A stretch of 64,000 nt of DNA from Aurantibacter aestuarii (lineage in GTDB: Bacteria; Bacteroidota; Bacteroidia; Flavobacteriales; Flavobacteriaceae). Of the stretch, positions 8,883 through 18,037 are shown piece after piece. The notes beneath the pieces are model-generated. The model was not told the origin of the DNA, did not search any database, and saw only the letters and a program-made list of their open reading frames with translations. The DNA is taken from positions 706,419 to 770,418 of the forward strand of contig NZ_PXOQ01000007.1 in NCBI RefSeq assembly GCF_003008425.1, written 5' to 3'. The position numbers and the translations under genes are program-made. Every line of letters begins with the position of its first letter. Within the stretch, counting starts at the first letter, position 1.

Positions 8883-11288
8883 ATGAAACAAGTTCTCTGC
8901 ATCATTTTATTATTAGTTATAAATGTAAGTGTTGCGCAAAGCATTCAAATTTTAAATGCAGAAAATAATCAGCCCATTTCTGGTGTTGCTGTATTTAACG
9001 AAAGCATGTCTAAAAGCGTCGTGTCTAATAAATTAGGATTTGTAGATTTAGCTATATTTTCAACTAATGAACTTTTAGTTATAAAGCATATTTCATACTT
9101 AGAACAGTTGGTTTATAAGCAAGAACTTACAAATGGGATTATATTATTAGATTCTAATCTTCAGAATTTAGATGAAATTGTCCTTTCTGCCTCAAAATTT
9201 CAAGAGAATAAAAATGACATTCCTAAAACAATTACCCGCATAGACGCAAAAACGATTGGTTTAACACAACCTCAAACGAGCGCAGATGTTTTAGAGCGAA
9301 CCGGTAAAGTATATATTCAAAAAAGTCAGTTAGGCGGTGGAAGTCCTATAATTAGAGGGTTTTCAACTAACAGATTATTAATTACTGTAGATGGTGTGAG
9401 AATGAATAACGCCATTTTTAGAAGTGGTAATTTGCAAAATGTAATATCCATAGATCCTTTTACAGTTAGTGATACCGAAGTAACTTTAGGTGCCGGTACT
9501 GTAATTTATGGAAGTGATGCTATTGGTGGTGTTATGAGTTTTAATACCAAAAAGCCAGAATTATCTTATCAGGACAGTTTAATTTTAAATAGTAATGCGA
9601 CTGTTAGATATGCAACTGCAAGTAAAGAACAAACGGTTAATGCAAATGTAAATATTGGATTAAAAAAATGGGCTTTTTTAAGCAATTTCACATTTTCTTC
9701 TTTTGATGATTTACGTATGGGTTCTCACGGTCCAAAGGAATATTTAAGACCAGAATTTGTTATTACGTCTAGAAATGAGGATTTTATTGTTCAAAATCAG
9801 AATGATTTAATTCAAAAAGATACAGGTTACGATCAAGTTAACTATATGCAAAAAGTTCTTTTTGTTCCCAACAGAAATTTAGATGTGTCATTGGGTTTGT
9901 TCTATACCAAAACAACCGATGTGCCACGCTATGACCGGTTAATTCGTTATCGTGGAGATAATTTACGTTCTGCAGAGTGGTATTATGGTCCACAAAAATG
10001 GCTAATGGCTAATTTAGGTATCGATTATAGAAATTCTAATAATTCGTTTTACGATAATTTAAAAGCCAATGTAGCGTATCAAAAATTTAATGAAAGCAGA
10101 AATGATAGAGATTTTCAAGATGTTATTTTAAGTACTAGAGAAGAACAAGTCGATGCTTTTTCATTTAATTTAGATTTGGAAAAAGTTTTCAGTTCAAAAT
10201 TAAATTTATTTTACGGGTTGGAATATGTTTATAATAAAGTTGGTTCGGATGCCTTTCAAAAAAATATTGAAACTTTGGAAGAAGAAGCTATCGTAACGCG
10301 TTATCCAAATGGTTCTAAATGGCAATCTGCTGCAGCTTATGTGAATTTAAAGTATAAACCTATCGAAACATTTACCCTTCAATCTGGACTGCGGTATAAC
10401 AGTATTATTTTAAAGTCAAATTTTGAAGAAAATAACACCTTTTTAAATCTTCCATTTACAGAAGCAAATACAAATTTCGATGCTTTAACGGGTTCTTTAG
10501 GCTTTTCATGGTTGCCTACAGAAGTAATTAATTGGAAATTTAACCTTTCTACTGCTTTTAGAGCACCAAATATAGATGATATAGGCAAAGTATTCGACTC
10601 AGAACCAGGATCTGTTGTGGTGCCTAATAATGACCTTAAACCTGAATATGCTTATGGAGGTGAATTAGGTTTGACTTTAAATTTTAATAAAAAAGCAATA
10701 TTAGATATCAATACCTTTTATACTTATTTAGATGATGCTTTGGTAAGACGAGCAACTACTCTTAATGGTGCAGATGAAATTATTTATGATGGCGAATTGA
10801 GTGAGGTGCAATCCATTCAAAATGCCAGTCAGGCTAAAATTTATGGTGTGGAGCTAGGAGCAAAATTTCAACTTACAGAGCATTTTTCTTCTAAAACACA
10901 ATATAATGTGATTGGTGGAAAAGAAATTTATGAAACTGAAACCGTTCCAGCACGACATGTCTCTCCAAATTTTGGAAACTCTCATTTGATATGGAAAAAC
11001 AGTAAACTTACCTTAGATGCTTTTGTTAATTTTAATGGAGAATTATCTAATAACCAACTAGCGCCATCCGAGCAGGAAAAAGATTATATCTACGCTTTAG
11101 ATAGTAACGGCAATCCTTTTTCTCCTTCTTGGTACACGTTTAACTTGGCAACTCAATACCAATTAAACCCTAATACCATATTATCGGCCAGTCTAGAAAA
11201 TATTACAGACCAGCGTTATAAAACTTATTCTTCTGGTATAGCAGCGCCAGGTAGAAATTTAATTGTGGCTTTAAAATATACTTTATAA
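8883..11288 (+). CDS. TonB-dependent outer-membrane receptor
   Basis: An 801-residue TonB-dependent receptor. It has a signal peptide (residues 1-19, ending VSVAQ) and a short carboxypeptidase-regulatory-like domain (~20-95). A plug domain follows from ~100 to 220, with SPIIRGFSTNRLLITVDGVR and YGSDAIGGVMSFNTK. The barrel ends in LENITDQRYKTYSSGIAAPGR and an aromatic-rich terminal strand. The barrel segment FRAPNIDDIGKVFDSEPG is typical of receptors for iron carriers, haem or metals, but the ligand cannot be read from sequence. It is the last gene of the porZ-recO operon, starting 2 bases after recO. Its energy would come from an ExbB/ExbD system such as that at 57,707-60,032. Confidence 0.9.
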   Translation: MKQVLCIILLLVINVSVAQSIQILNAENNQPISGVAVFNESMSKSVVSNKLGFVDLAIFSTNELLVIKHISYLEQLVYKQELTNGIILLDSNLQNLDEIVLSASKFQENKNDIPKTITRIDAKTIGLTQPQTSADVLERTGKVYIQKSQLGGGSPIIRGFSTNRLLITVDGVRMNNAIFRSGNLQNVISIDPFTVSDTEVTLGAGTVIYGSDAIGGVMSFNTKKPELSYQDSLILNSNATVRYATASKEQTVNANVNIGLKKWAFLSNFTFSSFDDLRMGSHGPKEYLRPEFVITSRNEDFIVQNQNDLIQKDTGYDQVNYMQKVLFVPNRNLDVSLGLFYTKTTDVPRYDRLIRYRGDNLRSAEWYYGPQKWLMANLGIDYRNSNNSFYDNLKANVAYQKFNESRNDRDFQDVILSTREEQVDAFSFNLDLEKVFSSKLNLFYGLEYVYNKVGSDAFQKNIETLEEEAIVTRYPNGSKWQSAAAYVNLKYKPIETFTLQSGLRYNSIILKSNFEENNTFLNLPFTEANTNFDALTGSLGFSWLPTEVINWKFNLSTAFRAPNIDDIGKVFDSEPGSVVVPNNDLKPEYAYGGELGLTLNFNKKAILDINTFYTYLDDALVRRATTLNGADEIIYDGELSEVQSIQNASQAKIYGVELGAKFQLTEHFSSKTQYNVIGGKEIYETETVPARHVSPNFGNSHLIWKNSKLTLDAFVNFNGELSNNQLAPSEQEKDYIYALDSNGNPFSPSWYTFNLATQYQLNPNTILSASLENITDQRYKTYSSGIAAPGRNLIVALKYTL

Positions 11289-11317
11289 AAAAAGCACTTT
11301 AAAAAATAAAGTGCTTT
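11287..11317 (-). terminator. Terminator between the TonB receptor and the T9SS cargo gene
   Basis: A 10-bp perfect stem (AAAGCACTTT at 11291-11300, AAAGTGCTTT at 11308-11317) has a 7-base loop. On the minus strand it is followed by seven T, so it best serves the 11338-15930 gene; it may also slow plus-strand transcripts. Confidence 0.8.
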
Positions 11318-11337
11318 CCTAATAGCTTTATTTAAAT

Positions 11338-14300
11338 CTATTTTTTAATGGCTTTCTTAACTATAGTTTGATTGTTATCTAATTCTATTTTAGCTATATA
11401 CATCGCTTTACTAAATTTAGAACTATCCATTTCAAAGCTAGAATTATTAATCGCTGCATTTGAAAACACAACTTGACCTATAGTATTATAAATTGAAATA
11501 GATTTAATTTTAGATGTTGTATTTGTTTTAAAAACAAATGTACTTTCATTAGTTTCGTACATTACAAATGTACCTTCATTATTTGTAAAATCTGTTGTAG
11601 ACAAACTTTCTGTTTTAAAAACAATTTCAAATCGATTAGAAAATTCACCTACATTAGATGTAAAAGTATAGTTGGTTTGTTTTAAATCGGTATAAGTTCC
11701 TAAATCTTTATCTTTAAGATAAATCGCATTGTTGTTTAAAAAGTCACCATCAATTTTATCTAGTGAAAATGTAAAAGTAGTTGGCGCATTAATTCCATTT
11801 TTAAACCCTAATGGAATTACTTCATCTAAATTTAAATCGTTGGTGTGCTTACCTTGTATTTGATATTTTTGAGATTCGTCTCCAATAGGAGTAGAGTATA
11901 AACCGATGCTAGACTTATATAAATTGATTTTTTTAGAATCATAAAAAGAACCGTCATATTGAGCTGATGCTCCATCTATATAACTTACTAAAACCTGATT
12001 GTACACTCCAAAATCACTAGATAAGTTTAACCATAATTTATTAGGAACAGTATTGGAAGCTGTTCTAAAAAACTGGTCATTATCTCCCGTAACTCTCATA
12101 CTATTGTTAAAGATGGCTGTACCAGTTGTACTTGCAGGATTGTCTGAATATCGAATGAAAAAACTCTGACAAGAAGGAATAAATGAATTAGGAATATCTA
12201 ATGCGTCTACCGTTCCGTCATTATTTAAATCGCCACCTGCGACACCTCCAGAACCATTTACAATAGCATAATCTGAGACATTAAAGTTGTAAATTTCATT
12301 TCCATTTGTAGTTGCCGATGGTGGAGTGCTATGCGTCCAGAAATATATTTCACCTTCTAACTTCCCGTTAACAGACATGCTTTCTAGATTCTCATTAAAA
12401 AAAGCATTTATATCTATTGCAGATGCATAAGGGTTACCGATTAAATTCCAGTTATTATCATTTAATTCGCTATCATTTCTGGCTATGTTTGCATTTATAA
12501 CACCATTATTTAATGGGCCATTAAAATTATAAAGGTATTCGCTTTGTCCACCTACCATTGCAGCAGTAGAATGTGATGCAATGTATCCAGCACCAGGAAT
12601 CATGATGTCTCCAGCACTTTGTAAGAACCATACATCATTATTATCATCTACGCCATCTACAGCAGGGCCAAAAGTTTGAGTATTATCGTTATTATTCTCA
12701 TAAAAACTATCTACAAAGTTTGCAGCAATAAATGAAAAACGTCTGTTACCATTTGCTTGACTTAAAGCACCTCCAAAGGTTTCATTTTCTACTGGAGAAC
12801 TCCAGTACGTATATTCGTACCAGTCATTTATTGGAGCTGTAAATTTACTTACAGTTGTTGTGCCGTTTTCAACATATTGTGCATTATCATTTATTTGAAC
12901 CACACTACCTTTATCTGTAACCAAAACAGTTCCGTTATTAACAATGTCATTAGTAATTTGTATAAAGGATAAATCTCCAACGGTTAGTGTGTTGGAGGTA
13001 TTTATAACCAAACTACAAGCAACAATGTTACCGTCTATGCTAGTGTCATAATTAGCGTCTAAAACAGCAAGTATGGTGTTAGTTGGTATACTATTGCTCC
13101 AGGTTGTTCCATTCCAAACAGTACTGTCGCTTCTTAAATGTGCTGCGTCAGATACGGTTGAACAAGAACCATTTTCGGTGACTAAACAATAAAACTGATA
13201 CCCTGAATAAGAAGATACAGCGCCGCTTAATTGCAGATTATCTGTTGTTTCTCCACTAACGGTTACCAATGGTAGGTTTGCGCTATTTACTACAGTCCAG
13301 TCTGCAGCAGTACCATTATTGAAATACCATTGATAAGTTAAAGACCCAGAATTTCCTGCAGTTGCTGAAATTTGAAAATCTGCCACAGATGAACAAGAAC
13401 CTATATCTGAAGGTTGAGTAGTAACAGTTGGGAATGTTGAGTTTACCGCATTGTAAGCCCCCAAATCGGAACAAGTTTCATTTAAGTTTAAATTCCAATC
13501 TGCTCCATCATACGTTGCAGACGGTCCGGTAGCACTATTAATTCTAGAAATAGAATAACCAATTTCATTTGGACAATACACCACATCGTATGGGTTGCCA
13601 TTTTTAGTTAATCTAATTTCATCATTTTCGTTTATACCAGCTCCAAAATCATCATAATCTGTACTTAGACCAGGACAGTTTCCCTGACCTGAGCTACCAA
13701 CTTCCATTAGATATGTGCTATTAGGTGGAACGATGCCGACAAGATCAATAGTTCTGTCTGGTGCTGCATTGCCTATGTCTCCATAACGTTCAATTTCAAA
13801 ATCTGTTCCTGGAGCATCTAAGTCTATAGCGCTACTGGTAGGGTTATACAACTCCATATACCATCCATTTCCACCATCGGTATCATACACTTCAGATATA
13901 ATAAGATCTGTAAAGGATGAAATTGAACAAGAGCCACTTTCGGAAATTAGAGTAAACATGGTTGTACTATCTAAATCGCAACCATTTTCATTTACAGTTA
14001 TAGAACCAGTAGTTGCTCCACTTGGAATTTCTATAATTAACTCAGTAGTGGTTTGGCTTAAAATTGTAGCTAATACGCCATTAACTGAAACTGTAGATCC
14101 AGCTGTAAAACCAGAACCATTTATAGTAACTTCTGTGCCAACTGGTCCTGTGGTTGGAGTAAAAGATGTAATGCTATGTGTTGGCGTACAACTATTATCA
14201 CAATATACTTCTACATCATCTAACCTCCAAGGTGATGTCGTTCCTGAAACTTTTTCAAATTGAATCCAAACATTAGATTCACTCGAATAAGCCGATAAAT

Positions 14301-15930
14301 CTACTGTATACTGATTGTAAGAGCCAGAAGGAACGTTTGAATGATTAAATATTTGTATGGTTGTAAATGGTCCAGTTTGACTAGTTGTAGACACGTTAAT
14401 ATTTAAAGTCTTGGCTGATGTGTTTCCAGATCTACCTAAAAAGAAACTTAGACTTGATGGTTGACTAATCAAATCTGTGGTTAAAAAGCCATTAAAAGCA
14501 TCAAAAGCCATAGCGGCAGGTGCTGAATTATAATCTGTTGCTGAAACGCTTCTAGAAACGTCAGAGGCTATCCAATTTGTTGGTGCTGGGCTATTTGTTG
14601 TAAAATCTTCGTCAACACAAGGCCCATCTAAAGTTGTTTCATTTCCAACAAGTGGAGTTGTAGTATTATACGCAGGTCCTCCAATGCAATTTGTAGTATT
14701 ATAGCTAAAAATAAAATAGTAATAGGTAGTTGAATTATTTAATCCTGTTGCATTAAAGCTTGTACTTGTATCAGATTGAATTACGGTTCCTCCACCTAAA
14801 GCATCACCAGGATTATAGTTTGTTCCATTTACAGGTGTGGCACTCAATGTTGGTGATGTACTTTGTACGACTAAATAGCCATCTGAAGTGTTGGCAGTAA
14901 AACTACCAGAAATGCTGGAATTTGTTATGCCGCTAAAAACTAGATTTGTTGGCTGATTGATAGGGGCAACACATGGGGTTGTTCCATTTCCTTGTATGCT
15001 AAATGTATAAGGGTTTTCATCTGTATCGTTATTAGCAATACTAATTATAGCCGTTCTTAAACCTACTGCGCTTGGGTTAAAAGTTATTGTGAAAGACGTA
15101 TTACTTCCACTTATTACTGGAGTTGTAGCATTTGAAGTTACTGTAAAATCGGCCGCATTTGCCCCAGTAATAGAAACAATAGGAGCACCAGAAAGCACTA
15201 ATGGAGCAGTGCCTGTGTTTTGTATGACAAAAGCATTTGCTTGTGTACCCGAAGTCACATCTACATCACCAAAATCTGTAAAATCTCCTGTCTGTGGTGT
15301 ATTATCGTTATTAGCAATATCTATAGCATTTCCAGTAATATTAATTTCTGGTTGTGGTGTGTTTAGATATACCGAGCCATTAACAATTATATCATTTCCT
15401 GGACCTTCAAAACCACCAGTTCCAGTACCTGCTTCTGCCCAAGCATAAAACCTAAATGTTATTGGCGAAGAATTATTATTTAAATTTATATTAAAAGTAA
15501 ATGTTTGAACACTTGTATTATCAATTATGGTTTTTTCGCCATCTATATTTGTAGAAAATCCATCCGCAGAACTTCTTAAAGCAATACCTCTTGGTCCAGT
15601 ACCAGATCTTTGAAAATTAATATCTATAGTTGATGCATTAAAAGCATAACCTGTATTTGGAGTAACAGTAAACTCCATATATTTATTATTAGTGACTGCA
15701 TTATTAATTGAAACACTTCCCCAATTATTTGCATTAAACCTATCACCATTGTTACTTCCTGTTAATCCTGTACCCCTTGTAATAGTAGAGTTTGTTAAAT
15801 TTGGATCATTAAAGTTAGATGTTGCACTAACTTCATTTCCAGTTAACCCATTAAAGTCGAATGTCAATATTTGGCTATTACCAATTGATATAAAACTAAT
15901 TACAAGAATAAATAATAATTTAAATTTCAT
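11338..15930 (-). CDS. Large multi-domain T9SS cargo protein
   Basis: A 1,530-residue secreted protein. It has a signal peptide (1-19) and an N-terminal beta-sandwich (~20-190). Next come a choice-of-anchor D domain (~193-318, FGDVDVTSGTQANAF) and an FN3-like domain (~320-435). A jelly-roll or MAM-like domain follows (~435-580), then an IPT/TIG domain (~585-660, VGTEVTINGSGFTAG) and a lamin-tail domain (~668-830, LIISEVYDTDGG, GNGWYMELYNP). An Ig-like domain spans ~835-935. A dockerin-like calcium loop (DLNNDGTVDALD) is near 1,235. Residues ~1,450-1,530 are a type A T9SS sorting domain (SISIYNTIGQVV, MYIAKIEL). It is probably a cell-surface or released adhesive protein; no enzyme domain is visible. 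Confidence 0.85.
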   Translation of the reverse strand: MKFKLLFILVISFISIGNSQILTFDFNGLTGNEVSATSNFNDPNLTNSTITRGTGLTGSNNGDRFNANNWGSVSINNAVTNNKYMEFTVTPNTGYAFNASTIDINFQRSGTGPRGIALRSSADGFSTNIDGEKTIIDNTSVQTFTFNINLNNNSSPITFRFYAWAEAGTGTGGFEGPGNDIIVNGSVYLNTPQPEINITGNAIDIANNDNTPQTGDFTDFGDVDVTSGTQANAFVIQNTGTAPLVLSGAPIVSITGANAADFTVTSNATTPVISGSNTSFTITFNPSAVGLRTAIISIANNDTDENPYTFSIQGNGTTPCVAPINQPTNLVFSGITNSSISGSFTANTSDGYLVVQSTSPTLSATPVNGTNYNPGDALGGGTVIQSDTSTSFNATGLNNSTTYYYFIFSYNTTNCIGGPAYNTTTPLVGNETTLDGPCVDEDFTTNSPAPTNWIASDVSRSVSATDYNSAPAAMAFDAFNGFLTTDLISQPSSLSFFLGRSGNTSAKTLNINVSTTSQTGPFTTIQIFNHSNVPSGSYNQYTVDLSAYSSESNVWIQFEKVSGTTSPWRLDDVEVYCDNSCTPTHSITSFTPTTGPVGTEVTINGSGFTAGSTVSVNGVLATILSQTTTELIIEIPSGATTGSITVNENGCDLDSTTMFTLISESGSCSISSFTDLIISEVYDTDGGNGWYMELYNPTSSAIDLDAPGTDFEIERYGDIGNAAPDRTIDLVGIVPPNSTYLMEVGSSGQGNCPGLSTDYDDFGAGINENDEIRLTKNGNPYDVVYCPNEIGYSISRINSATGPSATYDGADWNLNLNETCSDLGAYNAVNSTFPTVTTQPSDIGSCSSVADFQISATAGNSGSLTYQWYFNNGTAADWTVVNSANLPLVTVSGETTDNLQLSGAVSSYSGYQFYCLVTENGSCSTVSDAAHLRSDSTVWNGTTWSNSIPTNTILAVLDANYDTSIDGNIVACSLVINTSNTLTVGDLSFIQITNDIVNNGTVLVTDKGSVVQINDNAQYVENGTTTVSKFTAPINDWYEYTYWSSPVENETFGGALSQANGNRRFSFIAANFVDSFYENNNDNTQTFGPAVDGVDDNNDVWFLQSAGDIMIPGAGYIASHSTAAMVGGQSEYLYNFNGPLNNGVINANIARNDSELNDNNWNLIGNPYASAIDINAFFNENLESMSVNGKLEGEIYFWTHSTPPSATTNGNEIYNFNVSDYAIVNGSGGVAGGDLNNDGTVDALDIPNSFIPSCQSFFIRYSDNPASTTGTAIFNNSMRVTGDNDQFFRTASNTVPNKLWLNLSSDFGVYNQVLVSYIDGASAQYDGSFYDSKKINLYKSSIGLYSTPIGDESQKYQIQGKHTNDLNLDEVIPLGFKNGINAPTTFTFSLDKIDGDFLNNNAIYLKDKDLGTYTDLKQTNYTFTSNVGEFSNRFEIVFKTESLSTTDFTNNEGTFVMYETNESTFVFKTNTTSKIKSISIYNTIGQVVFSNAAINNSSFEMDSSKFSKAMYIAKIELDNNQTIVKKAIKK

Positions 15931-15953
15931 AGTCTTTAAAAAAAATAAGCCTA

Positions 15954-15980
15954 CAAATATATGAAATACTTATTGTTCAA
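15954..15980 (-). promoter_or_regulatory. Promoter of the large T9SS cargo gene
   Basis: The minus strand reads TTG (15980-15978), a 16-base spacer, then TATATTTG (15961-15954), close to the Bacteroidota consensus. It lies 24 bases before the ATG. Confidence 0.5.
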
Positions 15981-16048
15981 TATTACGATAAGGTTAAGTA
16001 ATGTCTTAAAATTGAAATAGTTATTAACAAAATTCACTAAAAAAAGAT

Positions 16049-16056
16049 TAATTTTG
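16049..16056 (+). promoter_or_regulatory. -7 element upstream of recX
   Basis: TAATTTTG matches TAnnTTTG only 7 bases before the ATG, so the transcript would be nearly leaderless if this box is used. Confidence 0.4.
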
Positions 16057-16063
16057 GAATTCT

Positions 16064-16537
16064 ATGATTATAAAAACATCTTATACAATTGAAGAAGCTA
16101 AGCGCAAATTGGAGCATTATTGTGCTTACCAAGAGCGCTGTCATAAGGAGGTAGTGTCTAAATTAAGAGAGTTACAGATGATTCCTCAAGCCATAGATGT
16201 CATTTTAGTTCATTTATTAGATCATAATTTTTTAAATGAAACACGTTTTGCAGAAACTTTTGCTCGTGGAAAATTTAGAGTTAAGAAATGGGGAAAAAGA
16301 CGTATAGAAAACGAGCTTAAGTTGCGTCAAATTTCAGCCTATAATATTAAAAAAGGACTCGCTCAAATTTCAGAAAATGATTATTTTGAGACGTTCGACC
16401 TTTTGGCTTTAAAGCGATTAGAAGCCATTACTGAGACTAATAAATATAAAAAAAGAAAAAAATTGGCAGACTATCTGCTTTATCGAGGTTGGGATTCGTC
16501 AATGGTTTACAACAAGGTTAAAGAACTTATACCTTAG
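16064..16537 (+). CDS. recX: Regulatory protein RecX
   Basis: RecX binds RecA filaments and limits recombinase activity. The 157-residue protein is made of three-helix repeats, as in the family: AKRKLEHYCAYQERCHKEV at the start, then FLNETRFAETFARGKFRVKK (the most conserved block) and a basic C-terminal third. recA is not adjacent. The gene is alone on its strand and converges on the beta-barrel/cupin pair, with a long inverted repeat between them. Confidence 0.9.
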   Translation: MIIKTSYTIEEAKRKLEHYCAYQERCHKEVVSKLRELQMIPQAIDVILVHLLDHNFLNETRFAETFARGKFRVKKWGKRRIENELKLRQISAYNIKKGLAQISENDYFETFDLLALKRLEAITETNKYKKRKKLADYLLYRGWDSSMVYNKVKELIP

Positions 16538-16538
16538 C

Positions 16539-16582
16539 ATTAAATATGACCAGTGCATATAAAAGCATTAGTCATATTTAAT
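16539..16582. terminator. Inverted repeat between recX and the convergent operon
   Basis: A 12-bp perfect stem (ATTAAATATGAC at 16539-16550 with GTCATATTTAAT at 16571-16582), extended inward by further pairs. It lacks a strong T tract. Its place between two convergent gene ends suggests a bidirectional terminator. Confidence 0.55.
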
Positions 16583-16591
16583 AACTTATAT

Positions 16592-17080
16592 TTATAGGTT
16601 AAATGCTGCGCCAATGTTAATAGTGAATTGATTATGTAATGCTTCTGGAGCAGAAATATCATTATCGTATTTTGCCAGAGTAGTATTAAATTCCGAGTAA
16701 AGACCGAAACCATCAGTAAAGAAATATCTTACCCCAAGATGACCACCAAAGTTTTTTGTGCTTAAACTTAATCCAGGATACACATCAAAGTTTTCACTGA
16801 TATTTATAACATTTCCTAGATTAGCATTTATTCTGGCCTTTATATCGTATCGATCAATAAAATCTGCATCCAAACGTTCATTTGTATTTAGTGCATATGA
16901 GGTTGAAACACCAACAGAAATGTTATCGGCTAGACCATAGTCAAAACTAGCATTTATTCCAGAAGCAAATTCTTGAAAGTTTCCTCCAATTTGAAGTTTT
17001 TTATCGCCTTTACCACTAAAAGCTTGTGCATTCGATAAGTAAGTGCTTAGCAGAAGTGCTATAAATAATAATTTTTTCAT
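16592..17080 (-). CDS. Small outer-membrane beta-barrel (DUF6646-like)
   Basis: A 162-residue exported protein with a signal peptide ending SNAQA at ~19. It then has short alternating strands (NISVGVSTSYAL, GLSLSTKNFGGHLGVRYFF) and ends FTINIGAAFNL, a typical barrel-ending strand. It looks like a family I recall as DUF6646 in flavobacteria; the function is unknown. It starts 6 bases after the stop of the cupin-like gene and is probably cotranscribed with it. About eight strands would fit, so a small OmpX-like barrel is plausible. Confidence 0.7.
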   Translation of the reverse strand: MKKLLFIALLLSTYLSNAQAFSGKGDKKLQIGGNFQEFASGINASFDYGLADNISVGVSTSYALNTNERLDADFIDRYDIKARINANLGNVINISENFDVYPGLSLSTKNFGGHLGVRYFFTDGFGLYSEFNTTLAKYDNDISAPEALHNQFTINIGAAFNL

Positions 17081-17086
17081 AATTAA

Positions 17087-17935
17087 TTAATTGTTAGTTA
17101 ATGCCTTTTTGTTTTTCCAATCTATCCATTTTTGACCTTTTAGGCGTCTCATTACATTATCAATATTACGCATTATAAAGACATTGTAAACTGCTTTGCT
17201 TAAATTTTTTGGGTGTCTTGCAATTGCGCGTAAACTCATAGAAAATCCAGGGGTAATATACTTCATATAATGCCAGTATCCTTCAGGCATATAAAGAACT
17301 TCTCCATGATTAAGCTCTGTTTTCCAGCCTTTTGCGTGTTTTAAATTAGGCCACTTATTAAAATCTGGATTAGAAAAATCAATATCTTCTCTGGTAATTA
17401 AAGCATAAGGTACCTTGTATAAATGTTTATTCTGATTTTGGTCGAATAGAATTATTTCTTTTTTTCCATCAAAATGAAAATGAAAAATGTTAGCTAAGTC
17501 AATATCATAATGCATAAAAGTGTAAGAGTCTTTTCCGCCAAAAAATAACATTGGTAAGCCTTTCATTAATCGTAATCCAAAATCAGGAAATGTATAATCT
17601 TTTTGAAGTTGAGGTACTTCCTTTAAAATGTTCCAAAGAAAAATTCTAAATTTTGTAGGTTCACTTTTTAATAAATCTACATAATCTCTCATTTTCATTT
17701 TAGCATGAGGCTGATTAAATCCATCTTTATAATCCACAGGTCTATCATCATACAATGGTACAGTTTTGTCTCCTGCAACCGTTTTCATATAATCTAGATT
17801 CCATTTGGAATATGCTGGCCAATCATCAATAAAACGCTCTATAACCACAGGTTTCTGAGGCTTAAAGTAGTGTTCTAAAAAATCCGCTTTGGTAATATGT
17901 TTTACCCTTGGGATATGTTGAAGATTTAAACTCAA
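17087..17935 (-). CDS. Cupin-like / JmjC-type 2-oxoglutarate oxygenase
   Basis: A 282-residue protein of the cupin-like JmjC group, related to factor-inhibiting-HIF type hydroxylases. The iron facial triad appears as H142-Y-D144 (MHYDIDLAN) and H222 (YWHYMKY). KPVVIERFIDDWPA near 30 is the usual N-terminal block. These enzymes use Fe(II), O2 and 2-oxoglutarate to hydroxylate proteins or small molecules; the substrate here is unknown. The start is a TTG: no in-frame ATG lies between the upstream stop codon and residue 50, and starting at Met50 would remove the conserved first strand. A -7 box lies at 17957-17964. Confidence 0.78.
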   Translation of the reverse strand: MSLNLQHIPRVKHITKADFLEHYFKPQKPVVIERFIDDWPAYSKWNLDYMKTVAGDKTVPLYDDRPVDYKDGFNQPHAKMKMRDYVDLLKSEPTKFRIFLWNILKEVPQLQKDYTFPDFGLRLMKGLPMLFFGGKDSYTFMHYDIDLANIFHFHFDGKKEIILFDQNQNKHLYKVPYALITREDIDFSNPDFNKWPNLKHAKGWKTELNHGEVLYMPEGYWHYMKYITPGFSMSLRAIARHPKNLSKAVYNVFIMRNIDNVMRRLKGQKWIDWKNKKALTNN

Positions 17936-17956
17936 ATGAATAAAATGTTTAGCTTA

Positions 17957-17964
17957 CAAAAGTA
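17957..17964 (-). promoter_or_regulatory. -7 element upstream of the cupin-like gene
   Basis: The minus strand reads TACTTTTG, matching TAnnTTTG, 21 bases before the TTG start. It supports transcription starting just upstream of that codon. Confidence 0.45.
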
Positions 17965-17970
17965 GTAAAA

Positions 17971-18019
17971 ACACAAAAAGCAGTTGTTAATCTTAGTATA
18001 AAATTAAAAACTGCTTTTT
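17971..18019 (-). terminator. Terminator after bioB
   Basis: An 11-bp perfect stem (AAAAAGCAGTT at 17975-17985 with AACTGCTTTTT at 18009-18019) is followed on the minus strand by a T-rich tract. It lies 19 bases past the bioB stop and separates bioB from the cupin-like gene. Confidence 0.75.
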
Positions 18020-18037
18020 AGTAATTATGTTACTATT

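Noticed and set aside
13958-14263. A plus-strand open frame of 101 codons inside the T9SS cargo gene
   Set aside because: It is antisense to well-supported domains, and its Val/Pro-rich composition is typical of a shadow of Thr/Asn-rich coding.
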